A stretch of 64,000 bases of DNA, taken from the NCBI RefSeq assembly GCF_000725545.1, contig NZ_JNZP01000012.1:248001-312000 (forward strand), read 5' to 3'. Shown here in pieces: positions 52,099-60,889 of the stretch. The position numbers were made by a program, and so were the translations under genes. This stretch comes from Streptomyces exfoliatus. Its GTDB lineage: Bacteria > Actinomycetota > Actinomycetes > Streptomycetales > Streptomycetaceae. The notes beneath the pieces are model-generated. The model searched no databases. It was not told the DNA's origin and saw only the letters and a program-made list of their open reading frames with translations. How positions within the stretch are numbered: position 1 is the first letter of the stretch; each line of letters begins with the position of its first letter.

Positions 52099-52122
52099 CG
52101 GCGCCGCAGGAATGCGGCGCCG
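52099..52122 (+). promoter_or_regulatory. Hairpin with GGAA tetraloop between capA and sensor-like gene
   Basis: CGGCGCCGCA, GGAA, TGCGGCGCCG: ten perfect pairs closed by a GNRA-type tetraloop, 77 bp after the capA stop and 23 bp before the next GTG. No U-tract. It may set the ratio of CapA to the rest by partial termination or RNA stability. Confidence 0.65.
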
Positions 52123-52144
52123 TAGGAATCAGGAAAGAGCAGCA

Positions 52145-54463
52145 GTGACATCGAGTAAGGCCGCCAACGCCGCGTACTCCGTGCGCGGAGGGCGGCGACG
52201 CAGCCGCCGGCGCGCGGACATGCCGCTCCTCGGCGGCATCCGTCCGCCCATCGCGGCCCTGTGCGTGCTGATCCTCGCCCTGGCCGGGCTGACGGCCAAG
52301 GTGCTCGGACCCGGCAAGGAGGCGGTCGCGCCGAAGGCGGTGCTCTCCTCGCAGCAGTACTTCGCCGAGGACGGCGCCATCGCCCTGCGCGCCTCGATCG
52401 ACGAGCGGGTCACTGACCTGGAACGCACCACGGCGGCGCTGAGCGCGGGCCGTCCGGTGAAGGCCGAGCGGATCCTGTCGGACCTGGGCCGGACGTACCA
52501 GAAGTGGACCGGCACCACCGTCCTGGACCTGGAGAGCGGGGAGGTGCTCGCCGCTCGGGGAGAAACGATTCCTCTCGCCTGGCTGGACGAGGACGTCCTC
52601 ACCGGTGAGCACGCTCTCACGCCCCGCATGGTGCGGCTCGAGGCCGGCGACGTACGTCTGATGACGATGGCGGTCCTGGACTGGAAGGACCGGCCGCAGC
52701 AGCTCCTGATCGCGTCGAGCAGCCTGTCCGTCCCCGCCATCAACCTCGGCCCGTTCCGCAGCATGGCGGTCGTCGCCGAGAACGGCGAAGTCCTCGCCAC
52801 GGCCGGCTTCGAGCAGGCCGAAGCGCTCAACTCCGACCAGGAGCGCCAGGAGCTGGCGTTCCTCCGCAAGCAGATGGGCCGGCTGGCCGACCAGGCCGCC
52901 GTGCGGACCGAGCAGCATCCCGTACGCGCCAAGGAACCCGGCTCACGGGGCTACCCCGGCGTCAGCGGCAGCCTCGTCGGCGGCGAGTACAACGGCCGCG
53001 TGGCCACCGCCGGATACGCCTCGCTCTCCTCCGCCGACCCCGAGGAGAAGCGGAGCCCGGCCGCCGGGCTCGGGCTGACGGTCGTCGCCCTGATGCCCGT
53101 GGTGCAGCAGCAGGCCACCGACCAGGGGCGCGAGCTCTTCGGTCTCGCGGCGGCCGGTGTCCTCGTCCTGCTCGGGCTGCTCGCGGCGACCGTCCTGTGG
53201 GCCACCGTCCAGCGGCCGCTGCTGCGGCTCTTCCTGGAATCGCGCCGCCTCGCCCGAGGCGATCTCACCCGGCCCGTCACCGTGCCCCGCTGGGGCGAGG
53301 CCGCCCGGATCGGCGCCGCCCTCGAACGCCTGCGCGGGCAGCTCGGCGGCGAGCCCACGGCCTCCGGTGACGCTCCGCGCCGCGGGATCCGGATCGGCGG
53401 CCGCGGTCCGCTCGTGCTGACGGCCGGTCTGCTGCTCGTGTGGTGCGTGCCCGTCGGACTTCTCCTCAACCGTACGGACGGGTCGGTGAGCGTGCCGACC
53501 ACCATGGTCAACGACCAGCGGGACCGCACGGACCTCATCACCGACCGCCTGCGCAGGGCGCTCAACGAGGCGCAGGCCGACCTCGTCTCCACGTCCCGCC
53601 TGATCGGTGCGGAGGACGGCGACGCGGCCGGCCGCCTCCTTGAGGACACCCTGGCCAAGCACCCCCGCTACCAGGCCCTCTACGTCGTCGACGCGGACGG
53701 CCGGGTCACCGCCCGCGCGGGCGGTGACCCCCACGCCTGGGCCCGCGGCGAGGACCTGCCGCTGGTCCGGGTGTCCGGGCACGGCGGCAAGGAGCCGGTC
53801 GTCCAGGCCGGCGCTCCCGTACCGGAGGGCGAGGGCGGCACCCTGGTCGGCGAGATCCGGGTGGAGTTCCTCAACTCGCTGCTTGCCCGGCCCGGCCTCG
53901 GAGAGGTCCGCGTGGTGGACTCCGCAGGCCTGACCATCGCCGCCAGCGACGGGTTCCTGGCGTTCGAGAAACTGCCCCGCGACAGCCTCACCGGCCTCGT
54001 CCGGGCCGCCGGCGTACGGGTCGGTGCCGGCCCCGTCGAGAACGGCCTGCTCATCCGGGAGGGCAGCGGTGTCACCGTCGCCGCGGCGGCCCCGTTCTCC
54101 GGCGGCGGCGTCACCGCCGACATCGGCTGGACCGTCGTCAGCTGGCAGGACGCCGCGCGTTTCCAGATCGCCCCGTACGAGCGCGAGGACCGCAGCGTAC
54201 TCGCCGGGATGCTCGGGCTCGCCGCCATCATCTTCTGCCTCGGCTGGGTCTACCTGGTGGTCGTACGACCGCTGCGGGCCCTCGCCACCAGCGCGGAGAA
54301 GCTCGCCGACGGCGACCTCAAGACCGTGCTGTACCCCCGATACCAGGACGAGGTGGGCGCCGTCGTCCGCAGCCTCGAACTGCTGCGCCAGCAGGCGCAG
54401 GCCCACAGACACAACCAGGCGCGCCGGTCCGCTGAGCCGCGGCCGCACGCCGGCGGAAGGTGA
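52145..54463 (+). CDS. Membrane protein with two extracellular sensor domains and two HAMP domains, no output domain
   Basis: 772 residues. A basic N-terminus is followed by TM1 (about 36-54), an extracellular alpha/beta domain (about 55-330), TM2 (332-357) and HAMP 1 'QRPLLRLFLESRRLARGDLTRPV' (358-405). Then come TM3 (421-441), a second extracellular domain with 'RDRTDLITDRLRRALNEAQADLVSTSRLIG' (442-680), TM4 (686-708) and HAMP 2 'RPLRALATSAEKLADGDLKTVL' (709-760). The chain stops there: no kinase, methyl-accepting, cyclase or PP2C domain. GTG with AGGAAAGAG. It sits inside the capA-capB operon with 8 bp to capB, so it probably scaffolds or senses for polymer synthesis. Confidence 0.85.
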   Translation: MTSSKAANAAYSVRGGRRRSRRRADMPLLGGIRPPIAALCVLILALAGLTAKVLGPGKEAVAPKAVLSSQQYFAEDGAIALRASIDERVTDLERTTAALSAGRPVKAERILSDLGRTYQKWTGTTVLDLESGEVLAARGETIPLAWLDEDVLTGEHALTPRMVRLEAGDVRLMTMAVLDWKDRPQQLLIASSSLSVPAINLGPFRSMAVVAENGEVLATAGFEQAEALNSDQERQELAFLRKQMGRLADQAAVRTEQHPVRAKEPGSRGYPGVSGSLVGGEYNGRVATAGYASLSSADPEEKRSPAAGLGLTVVALMPVVQQQATDQGRELFGLAAAGVLVLLGLLAATVLWATVQRPLLRLFLESRRLARGDLTRPVTVPRWGEAARIGAALERLRGQLGGEPTASGDAPRRGIRIGGRGPLVLTAGLLLVWCVPVGLLLNRTDGSVSVPTTMVNDQRDRTDLITDRLRRALNEAQADLVSTSRLIGAEDGDAAGRLLEDTLAKHPRYQALYVVDADGRVTARAGGDPHAWARGEDLPLVRVSGHGGKEPVVQAGAPVPEGEGGTLVGEIRVEFLNSLLARPGLGEVRVVDSAGLTIAASDGFLAFEKLPRDSLTGLVRAAGVRVGAGPVENGLLIREGSGVTVAAAAPFSGGGVTADIGWTVVSWQDAARFQIAPYEREDRSVLAGMLGLAAIIFCLGWVYLVVVRPLRALATSAEKLADGDLKTVLYPRYQDEVGAVVRSLELLRQQAQAHRHNQARRSAEPRPHAGGR

Positions 54464-54470
54464 CAAGGCC

Positions 54471-55952
54471 GTGCTCTACCTCTACTTCGTGCTGCTGATC
54501 GGCGGGGTGTTCCTGCTGGTCGCGGGCATCGTGGAACAGCGCAGGCACTACGCCGCCCTCCACACCGTCCCCACCCGGGTGCTCGTCAACGGCATCCGGG
54601 GCAAGTCCTCCATCACCCGGCTGTGCGCGGGAGCCCTACGCGGCGGTGGTCTCGTCACCGTCGCCAAGACGACGGGCACGGCAGCGCGCTTCATCCATCC
54701 CGACGCGACCGAGGAACCGGTCTACCGGAAGTTCGGCATCGCCAACGTGGTGGAGCAGATCGCCATCGTGCGGCGGGCCGCTTCGTACCGGCCCCACGCG
54801 CTCGTCATCGAGTGCATGGCCGTCATGCCCGCGCTGCAGGAGGTCAACCAGAGCAAGCTGATCCGCTCCACCATCGGCGTCCTGTGCAACGTCCGCGAGG
54901 ACCACCTCGCCGAGATGGGCCCGACCCTGGACGACGTGGCCCGGTCGCTGTGCCGCTCGATGCCGGAGAACGGCATCTGTGTCACGGCGGAGAAGGAGCG
55001 GTTCCACATCCTTCAGGAGGAGGCGGACGCGCGGAACTGCCGGCTCGTGTACGCGGACCCCGAGACGGTCACCGACGACGAGCTGCGCGGCTTCAGCTGG
55101 TTCACCTTCAAGGAGAACGTCGCGATCGCCCTGACCGTCGCGGAGCTGGTCGGCGTCGAGCGGCAGGTCGCCCTCCAGGGCATGTACGACGCGCCGCCGG
55201 ACCCCGGTGTCCTCTCCGTGGAACGCTATGTGGCGCCCGGGAACAGGCGCCTCGCCTTCGCGAACGTCTTCGCCGCGAACGACCCCGAGTCGACGCTGAT
55301 GAACGTGAACCAGCTGCTCGACCTCGGCGCCGTCAGCCGTCCGCTGAACGTCGTGATCAACTGCCGGCCCGACCGCGTCGAACGCAACGGGCAGATGGGC
55401 GAGATCATCCCCGACCTGCGGCCCGACAACGTCTTCGTCATCGGGCACCCCGCGAAGAGCGCCATCGACGCCATTCCGGCGCCCTGGCGGGACCGGGCGG
55501 TCGACCTGGGAGGCGAGCGGCGCGCGGCCGAGGAGTTCATGCCGGCCATGCTCGATCGGATGCCCGACGGCTCCTCGCTCGTCGCCATCGGCAACATCCA
55601 CGGCCAGGGCGAGGAACTGCTCGAGTACCTCGCGGAACTCCCGGCGGACGAGAGCGGAGCCGAGGCGGGGGCCGGAGCGGAGGAGGCCTCCGACGCCGAC
55701 CCTGGACACGGGACGGGGCACGGCCCTGTCGCCGCCTCCGCCGTCACGGCGCAGCCGATGCATCTGGACCCGTACGCCTCGTACCCCGCGGCCTACGAGG
55801 AGCGGTACCAGGTCGCCCAGACCCAGGAGATCCCCCTCGTACGGATCCCCGCCCAGTCGGCCGGCACACCTCCGCCGCCCGGCGGCCAGGAGTCCTTCGG
55901 CTGGTTCCGGCAGCCGGTACAGGAGGGCGACCGGCGGACTCCGCCCGCCTGA
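54471..55952 (+). CDS. capB: Poly-gamma-glutamate synthase CapB/PgsB (Mur-ligase-like)
   Basis: 493 residues. TM helix about 3-22. P-loop 'VLVNGIRGKSSITRLCAGALRGGGLVTVAKTTGTAARFIHPDATEEPVYR' (GKSS at about 44-47) is diagnostic of PgsB. Then 'ECMAVMPALQEVNQSKLIRSTIGVLCNVREDHLAEMGPTLDDVARSLCRSMPENGICVTAEKE' with the HLxxMG Mur-ligase-type motif. The C-terminal ~100 residues are low-complexity and not found in Bacillus PgsB. It activates the gamma-carboxyl with ATP to lengthen the chain at the membrane. GTG 54471; eight-base spacing from the previous gene. Confidence 0.93.
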   Translation: MLYLYFVLLIGGVFLLVAGIVEQRRHYAALHTVPTRVLVNGIRGKSSITRLCAGALRGGGLVTVAKTTGTAARFIHPDATEEPVYRKFGIANVVEQIAIVRRAASYRPHALVIECMAVMPALQEVNQSKLIRSTIGVLCNVREDHLAEMGPTLDDVARSLCRSMPENGICVTAEKERFHILQEEADARNCRLVYADPETVTDDELRGFSWFTFKENVAIALTVAELVGVERQVALQGMYDAPPDPGVLSVERYVAPGNRRLAFANVFAANDPESTLMNVNQLLDLGAVSRPLNVVINCRPDRVERNGQMGEIIPDLRPDNVFVIGHPAKSAIDAIPAPWRDRAVDLGGERRAAEEFMPAMLDRMPDGSSLVAIGNIHGQGEELLEYLAELPADESGAEAGAGAEEASDADPGHGTGHGPVAASAVTAQPMHLDPYASYPAAYEERYQVAQTQEIPLVRIPAQSAGTPPPPGGQESFGWFRQPVQEGDRRTPPA

Positions 55953-56009
55953 CCCCGCCCCTGCCGACCGTCCCTCCCTCACCACCCGTACACGCGCCCG
56001 GAGCCCCCG

Positions 56010-56492
56010 TTGACCACCGCCGCCCTGACTCCCGAGATGGCCGCCCTGGGCATCGCCATCGGCCTGTTCTTCTCGCTGCTGTGCTACCTCACCACCAACC
56101 TCTCGCCAGGCGGGATGATCACACCGGGCTGGCTCGCCCTCACCCTCATCGAGGACCTGCAGCGGGCGGCCATGGTCGTGGGTGTCACCGCCCTCACCTA
56201 CGCGGGCACCAAGGTGATGCAGCGGCTCGTGATCCTCTACGGCAAGCGGCTCTTCGCCGCGGTCGTCCTCCTCGGGGTCCTGCTCCAGGCCACGGTGATG
56301 ATCGTGCTCTCACTGGAGTTCCCGCTGCTGTACGGCAACCAGACCCTCGGCTTCATCGTCCCCGGCCTGATCGCCTACCAGCTGGTCCGCCAGCCCAAGG
56401 GGCCCACCCTGCTGGCCACGGCCTCGGTGTCGCTCCTTGCCTACATCGTCGTCGCCGCCGGCCTGCTGCTCGGCGTCATGCCCGCCGTCTGA
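56010..56492 (+). CDS. capC: Poly-gamma-glutamate biosynthesis membrane protein CapC/PgsC
   Basis: 160 residues, about five TM helices. 'IGLFFSLLCYLTTNLSPGGMITPGWLAL' matches the GGxIxPGYLAL signature of PgsC, then 'TKVMQRLVILYGKRLFAAVVLLGVLLQATVMIV' and 'LGFIVPGLIAYQLVRQPKGPTLLATASVSLLAYIVVAAGLLLG'. It forms the synthase/export core with CapB. TTG start at 56010. Co-transcribed with the NlpC/P60 gene 16 bp downstream. Confidence 0.92.
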   Translation: MTTAALTPEMAALGIAIGLFFSLLCYLTTNLSPGGMITPGWLALTLIEDLQRAAMVVGVTALTYAGTKVMQRLVILYGKRLFAAVVLLGVLLQATVMIVLSLEFPLLYGNQTLGFIVPGLIAYQLVRQPKGPTLLATASVSLLAYIVVAAGLLLGVMPAV

Positions 56493-56508
56493 GAATCGGG
56501 GAACAACC

Positions 56509-57588
56509 ATGGCAGGGAAGAAGAAGTCGCGCCCGCTGCTCGCGGGCCTCGTGGTCCTCGGACTCGTCGCGACCTCGGGTTACCTCACCCTGGAACTGCG
56601 CAAGCAGGAGGAACAGGGCGTCACCGAGGTGCGCAACGTCGGCGTGCTCAACGGGGCGGGGAAGCAGTCCGGCAAGCCCGCGGACGCGTCCGGTGACCGG
56701 TGGTCCCGGCTCGAGAGCCCGGCGCGCAGCGTGCTCCGCGGCGGCGACGGCCAGGTCAGGGCGGTTCTGACCGACGGCGCGCGCACAGCGAAGCTGACGG
56801 GCCCGGCCCGTACCTTCGCCGAGCCGGCCTCCACCGCGTCCAAGGTCTCCACCACGGACTGGGTCCGGCTCATGCCCGAGCCCTGGACCAAGGGCGCGGA
56901 GAAGCAGAAGTGGTTCAAGGACTGGTACGCGCGGTACGCGGGGAGCGAGGAGGACGACCTCTTCGCGTTCGCCTTCCAGTACGTGGCGGGGGCGCCGCAG
57001 CGGAAGGACGGGCAGGGCGTCTCCTACGCGGGCGACGCGAACTTCGGGCCGCTGAACACCGCCGGAGCCGAGGGCGGCGACCTCCGCCTCGAACAGTCCG
57101 ACTTCTACGACTACCTCGGCACGCCCTACCCGTTCAGGGACGGCTCCGTCGGGACGCCGGAAGCTCTCCGCGCCCGGTCCCTGGACTGCTCCGGCTACAT
57201 CCGCATGGTCCTGGGCTACCGCGCGCGCTACCCGCTGATGTCCTCGGACAAGACCGGTGACGGTCTGCCCCGCACGGCCAACGGCATGGCCCGCTCGCGG
57301 GAGGGCGTGGACGTGCTGCCGCTGGCCGGCGTCGCGGCGGGGAACCGTCCGACCGCCATCGACCAGCTGCAGCCCGGTGACCTGGTCTTCTTCAAGCTCG
57401 ACGCGCGCACCGGGCAGCGGCTCGACCACGTCGGCATGGTGCTCGGGCACGACACCGAGGGCCATCTGATCTTCGTGTCGAGCCGCGAGGAGGTCAACGG
57501 CCCGACCATCGGGGACGTCGGCGGGGTCTCCCGGCTCGACGGCAACGGCTACTACGCCAAGACCCTGCGCAGCGCCAAGCGCCTGTGA
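56509..57588 (+). CDS. Membrane-anchored NlpC/P60 hydrolase
   Basis: 359 residues. One N-terminal TM (about 9-28), then a beta/alpha linker domain (about 50-180) and an NlpC/P60 domain (about 200-358). Catalytic Cys is in 'ARSLDCSGYIRMVLGYRARYP' (about 227), His in 'RLDHVGMVLGHDTEGHLIFVSSR' (about 307). The P60 family cleaves gamma-D-Glu bonds of peptidoglycan stems; within a CapABC operon a gamma-glutamyl polymer is an alternative substrate (inference). ATG after GGGG. Last gene of the operon. Confidence 0.88.
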   Translation: MAGKKKSRPLLAGLVVLGLVATSGYLTLELRKQEEQGVTEVRNVGVLNGAGKQSGKPADASGDRWSRLESPARSVLRGGDGQVRAVLTDGARTAKLTGPARTFAEPASTASKVSTTDWVRLMPEPWTKGAEKQKWFKDWYARYAGSEEDDLFAFAFQYVAGAPQRKDGQGVSYAGDANFGPLNTAGAEGGDLRLEQSDFYDYLGTPYPFRDGSVGTPEALRARSLDCSGYIRMVLGYRARYPLMSSDKTGDGLPRTANGMARSREGVDVLPLAGVAAGNRPTAIDQLQPGDLVFFKLDARTGQRLDHVGMVLGHDTEGHLIFVSSREEVNGPTIGDVGGVSRLDGNGYYAKTLRSAKRL

Positions 57589-57622
57589 GGGCGGCCGGTC
57601 ACGGCCGTGGTCCTCTGGCCGG

Positions 57623-57835
57623 TCAGGCTGCCTCGTACTCGTGCGCCCGGCCGCCCCGCCACGCCACCCAGCCCGGGTCGTCGAGGAGGGCTTCGGCCTC
57701 CGGGAGACCGGCGCGCCGGAGGAACTCGATCACGTCCTCGTCACTGTGCGCGAGGCCCAGGATGGCCCCGCGTGCGGTGACGCGCCGGCCGCCCGTGGGA
57801 GAGGGCCGGTGGACGACTATCGGGACGTTGTCCAT
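57623..57835 (-). CDS. Small conserved hypothetical protein
   Basis: 70 residues. 'DNVPIVVHRPSPTGGRRVTARGAILGLAHSDEDVIEFLRRAGLPEAEALLDDPGWVAWRGGRAHEYEAA' is a compact acidic domain I know from many streptomycetes. No function assigned. ATG 57835 (a further in-frame ATG at 57850 is possible). Faces the cap operon tail to tail. Confidence 0.7.
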   Translation of the reverse strand: MDNVPIVVHRPSPTGGRRVTARGAILGLAHSDEDVIEFLRRAGLPEAEALLDDPGWVAWRGGRAHEYEAA

Positions 57836-58011
57836 GTGTCCAGGATGCACCGGGCCAAGTCGTGAGGCCAGGAAGGGTGCGACGACGGGACCGCGGGCAG
57901 CGCGACATGACGACCTGGCGTCGCGGCCCGGCGCCGACCACGAGACACGGTGGGGACCGGGGGTCGGTCAATTCGGTGTACGGCGGTCGAGGGGAGCAGT
58001 AGAGTCCCGCC

Positions 58012-58033
58012 GAAACTTGCTGCAAGAATTTGC
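58012..58033. promoter_or_regulatory. 22-bp operator-like motif upstream of DinB-type gene
   Basis: GAAACTTGCTGCAAGAATTTGC. 18 of 22 bases match the motif at 58683. CTTGnnGCAAG is palindromic, like LacI/MalR-type sites. It begins 42 bases before the DinB ATG. Confidence 0.6.
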
Positions 58034-58053
58034 ACAGCCGAGAGGGCCCCACC

Positions 58054-58632
58054 ATGCCAGGCTTCGCCCCGCCCGTCGCCGATGAGCGCACGGCACTGAC
58101 CGCCTACCTCGCCCACCAGCGGCGCGCGCTGCGCGTCACCGCCTACGGCCTGACCGAGGAACAGGCCCGCCTGACGCCGTCCGCGAGCGAGTTGAGCATC
58201 GGAGGACTGATCAAGCACGCCGCACGGTGCGAGGCCTTCTGGACCGACCTCATCCTTCAGCGGCCGCGCGGGGTGCAACGGTCGGCCGACGAGTCGGACG
58301 CCGACGAGTTCACGCTCGCCCCGGACGAGACCCTGGCCGGCGCCCTGGCCGCGCACGCGGCGGCAGCCGAGCGCACGGACGCGGTGATCGCCGGCATTCC
58401 GGACCTCGGCCGGGCGGTTCCGGTGCCGCAGGGACTTCCCTGGTTCCCCGCCGAGGTGCGGGAGTGGTCGGTGCGCTGGGTGCTGTTGCACCTGATCGAG
58501 GAGACGGCGCGGCACGGCGGGCACGCCGACGTCATCCGCGAGAGCATCGACGGCGCGACCCTCTTCCCGCTGCTCGCCACGGCCGAGCGGTGGCCGGACC
58601 CGTGGTTCCAGCCGTGGAACCCGCGCCCCTGA
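58054..58632 (+). CDS. DinB-family protein (mycothiol/bacillithiol S-transferase-like fold)
   Basis: 192 residues, all-alpha four-helix bundle. 'ERTALTAYLAHQRRALRVTAYGLTEEQARLTPSASELSIGGLIKHAARCEAFWTDLIL' carries the first His; 'REWSVRWVLLHLIEETARHGGHADVIRESIDG' carries the two other metal-binding His of DinB/DUF664 (HLIEETARHGGH). Metal-dependent thiol transfer is known for some relatives. ATG 58054. A 22-bp operator-like motif lies just upstream. Confidence 0.88.
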   Translation: MPGFAPPVADERTALTAYLAHQRRALRVTAYGLTEEQARLTPSASELSIGGLIKHAARCEAFWTDLILQRPRGVQRSADESDADEFTLAPDETLAGALAAHAAAAERTDAVIAGIPDLGRAVPVPQGLPWFPAEVREWSVRWVLLHLIEETARHGGHADVIRESIDGATLFPLLATAERWPDPWFQPWNPRP

Positions 58633-58682
58633 GTGGAGACGGAAGCCGCACCCGCTCCAGCCCCAACGTGCAAGTTCTTCCT

Positions 58683-58704
58683 GAAACTTGTCGCAAGATC
58701 TTGC
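58683..58704. promoter_or_regulatory. 22-bp operator-like motif upstream of PfkB kinase
   Basis: GAAACTTGTCGCAAGATCTTGC. Additional half-sites (TGCAAGTTC) precede it. It lies about 97 bases before the kinase ATG. Confidence 0.6.
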
Positions 58705-58779
58705 CGACCGAGATCGCCGACTGCTTGACTCACCTGCGATCCGCGGTAGTTGAAGCACCTGCACGCGAGAGGAACAGCC

Positions 58780-59718
58780 ATGAGCAGCGACTACGACGTC
58801 CTCGTCCTGGGAGGGTCGGGCGTCGACACGATCGTCTACGTACCCGAACTCCCCCTCCCCTACGCCGACAGCTACATGATCCGACCGGGCATCGAGACCC
58901 GGGCGGGCCAGACCGGGGACTTCGTGGCGCTCGGCCTCAGCACGCTGGGCCTGCGCACCCACCACGTCGACATGATCGGTGACGACCCGTCGGGTGATCT
59001 CCTCCGCGCGTTCCACCGCGACCGGGGCATCGACTTCACCGAGGTCCCGCTCCCCGGCGGTACCAAGCGGGCCGTCAACCTCGTCAGCCCGGACGGCCGC
59101 AGGCTGTCGCTGTACGACGACAGCCGCTCGCAGGAGTCCGACCGCCTCCCCGAGGACCTGATCCGGAAGCTGGCCGAGGCCAGCCGCCACGCGCACGTCT
59201 CCATCACCTATCCCTGTGCCTTCACCCTGCCCCTCCTGCGCGAGGCCGGCCTCACCGTCTCCACGGACCTGCACAACTGGGACGGCGAGAACCCGTACCA
59301 CGAGGCCTTCGCCTACGGCGCCGACATCGTCTTCGTCTCCACCACCGCCCTGCCGGACCCGGAGCGGACCATGCGCCGGATCCTGGAGCGGGGTCGGGCC
59401 GAGGTCGTCGTCGCCACCGCGGGGGCCGAGGGCTCCTATCTGCTCACCGCCGACGACGGCCTCGTCCACATCCCCGCCGTCGCCCCGCGCGCACCCGTCG
59501 TGGACTCCAACGGCGCGGGCGACGCCTACGCCTCCGGCTTCCTCTTCGCCCACCTCGCGGGCGAGGACCCGCGACGGTGCGCCCTCCACGGGGCCGTCGC
59601 CGGGGCCTACGCCTGCACCGTGCCCGCCACCGGGAGCGACGCCATCGACCGCGCCGCCCTGATCGACGAGGTCGCCGCGCTCACCGGCTCCCGGTCCGCC
59701 GCGAAGGACGCCGAGTGA
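58780..59718 (+). CDS. PfkB-family carbohydrate kinase
   Basis: 312 residues. 'YDVLVLGGSGVDTIVYVPELPLPYADSYMIRPGIETRAGQTGDFVALGLSTLGLRTHHVDMIGDDPSGDLLRAFHRDRGIDFTEVPLPGGTKRAVNLVSPDG' shows the PfkB start and first signature. 'PVVDSNGAGDAYASGFLFAHLAGEDP' is the second signature with the catalytic Asp (GAGD). Ribokinase-like; sugar not defined. ATG after GAGAGG. Its TGA overlaps the GTG of the broken downstream gene, so they formed one operon. Confidence 0.9.
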   Translation: MSSDYDVLVLGGSGVDTIVYVPELPLPYADSYMIRPGIETRAGQTGDFVALGLSTLGLRTHHVDMIGDDPSGDLLRAFHRDRGIDFTEVPLPGGTKRAVNLVSPDGRRLSLYDDSRSQESDRLPEDLIRKLAEASRHAHVSITYPCAFTLPLLREAGLTVSTDLHNWDGENPYHEAFAYGADIVFVSTTALPDPERTMRRILERGRAEVVVATAGAEGSYLLTADDGLVHIPAVAPRAPVVDSNGAGDAYASGFLFAHLAGEDPRRCALHGAVAGAYACTVPATGSDAIDRAALIDEVAALTGSRSAAKDAE

Positions 59719-60678
59719 CCGCCGGCTCCTAACACGTCGTCGTTTTGGGCGGAGGAGTGGCCGGCTCCGAAATCGCCCGCCGGCTCGTCGCCGAGGGCCA
59801 TGAGGTGACGCTCGGCTCACGAGGACGCCCCACGGTCGCACCCGAGGACCACGGGGCGCGGTGGCAGGCCCTGGACGCCACGGACGCGAGCGCCTGCGAC
59901 CGGGCGGTGGCGACGGTCGCGCCCCGCACGGTCGTCCTGGTCCACGGGCCGTCCGACGTCACGTGGTGCGAGGCGCATCCCGAGGAGGCGGCCGCGGCGC
60001 ACCGGGCGGCGACGGCCCACTTCGCCGCGGTACCGGGCCTGGACCGCATCGTGATGATCTCGACGGACAACGTGTTCGACGGCAGGGGGGCCGAGAGCGT
60101 CGAGTCCACCCCGACCGCACCCGCCAACGCGTACGGGGTGGCGAAACGCGCCGCCGAGGAGGTGCTGCTGTCCCGGGCGGCCTCCCCGGCGACGGCCCTG
60201 CGCGTCAGCCTCGTCTACGGCCACGAGCCCGCGGGCGGCGAGAAGTGGCTGAACTTCTTCGCGTCCTGCGCCCACCGCCTGTCCCGGGGCGAACCGGTGG
60301 AGGCCCCGGCCGACCAGTGGACCACTCCGGTCCTCGTGGACGACGTCGCCACGGTGGTCGCCCGTCTCCTCGCGCACGAGGGCGACCTGCCGCCCGTGCT
60401 GCACCTGGGCGGCCCCGAGCGCGTCTCCCGTGCTGCACCTGGGCGGCCCCGAGCGCGTCTCCCGTGCGGCCTGGGCCCGCGAGATCGCCCGCGCCCTGGA
60501 CGCGCCGACGGCCCTGGTGAACCCGGTCCCGAGGGCCGCCGGCCGCTACGCCTCCCGACCGCAGAACACGTGCCTGTCCAGCACGCTGCTCTCCAGCGTG
60601 CCCGGCATGGACACCGTCCCCCTTCAGGGCGTGGCGGCGGCAGCCGGGACCCTGGCACCCCTGTTCCTCCGCCACTGA
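59715..60678 (+). pseudogene. NAD(P)-dependent sugar-nucleotide reductase (RfbD/RmlD-like), disrupted
   Basis: From GTG 59715 the frame is MTAGS, then TAA (59730-59732), then HVVVLGGGVAGSEIARRLVAEGHEVTLGSRGRP, the Rossmann start. 'VMISTDNVFDGRGAESVE' and 'PANAYGVAKRAAEEVLL' (Tyr-Lys catalytic pair) follow. At 60394 a 34-bp unit is directly duplicated, shifting frame; the true C-terminus 'AWAREIARALDAPTALVN' to 'GTLAPLFLRH' is then in another frame. If translation could begin at TTG 59745 the early stop would be avoided, but the duplication still truncates the last ~85 residues. Confidence 0.85.
60394..60461. repeat. 34-bp tandem duplication
   Basis: The unit beginning CCGTGCTGCACCTGGGCGG runs 60394-60427 and again 60428-60461 with no mismatch; a third partial unit (CCGTGC) follows. 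34 is not a multiple of three, so it frameshifts the gene. Confidence 0.95.
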
Positions 60679-60889
60679 GCCCCTACGAAGACCGAATCCC
60701 ACTCGCCCCCGAAGAACGGCGTAAAGGATGGCTGAATTTACTGTTCACCTCAGCGGCCTCTACTCGTACTTCAACCGAAAAAATTCGATTTGCGCAAAGA
60801 TGATGATTGTCATCCCGGGGCTCCGCCCCTATGATCATCCGGCGCTGCACATAAGTGCGCGCATCGCTTGATTTCACACCGGAGTCCTC

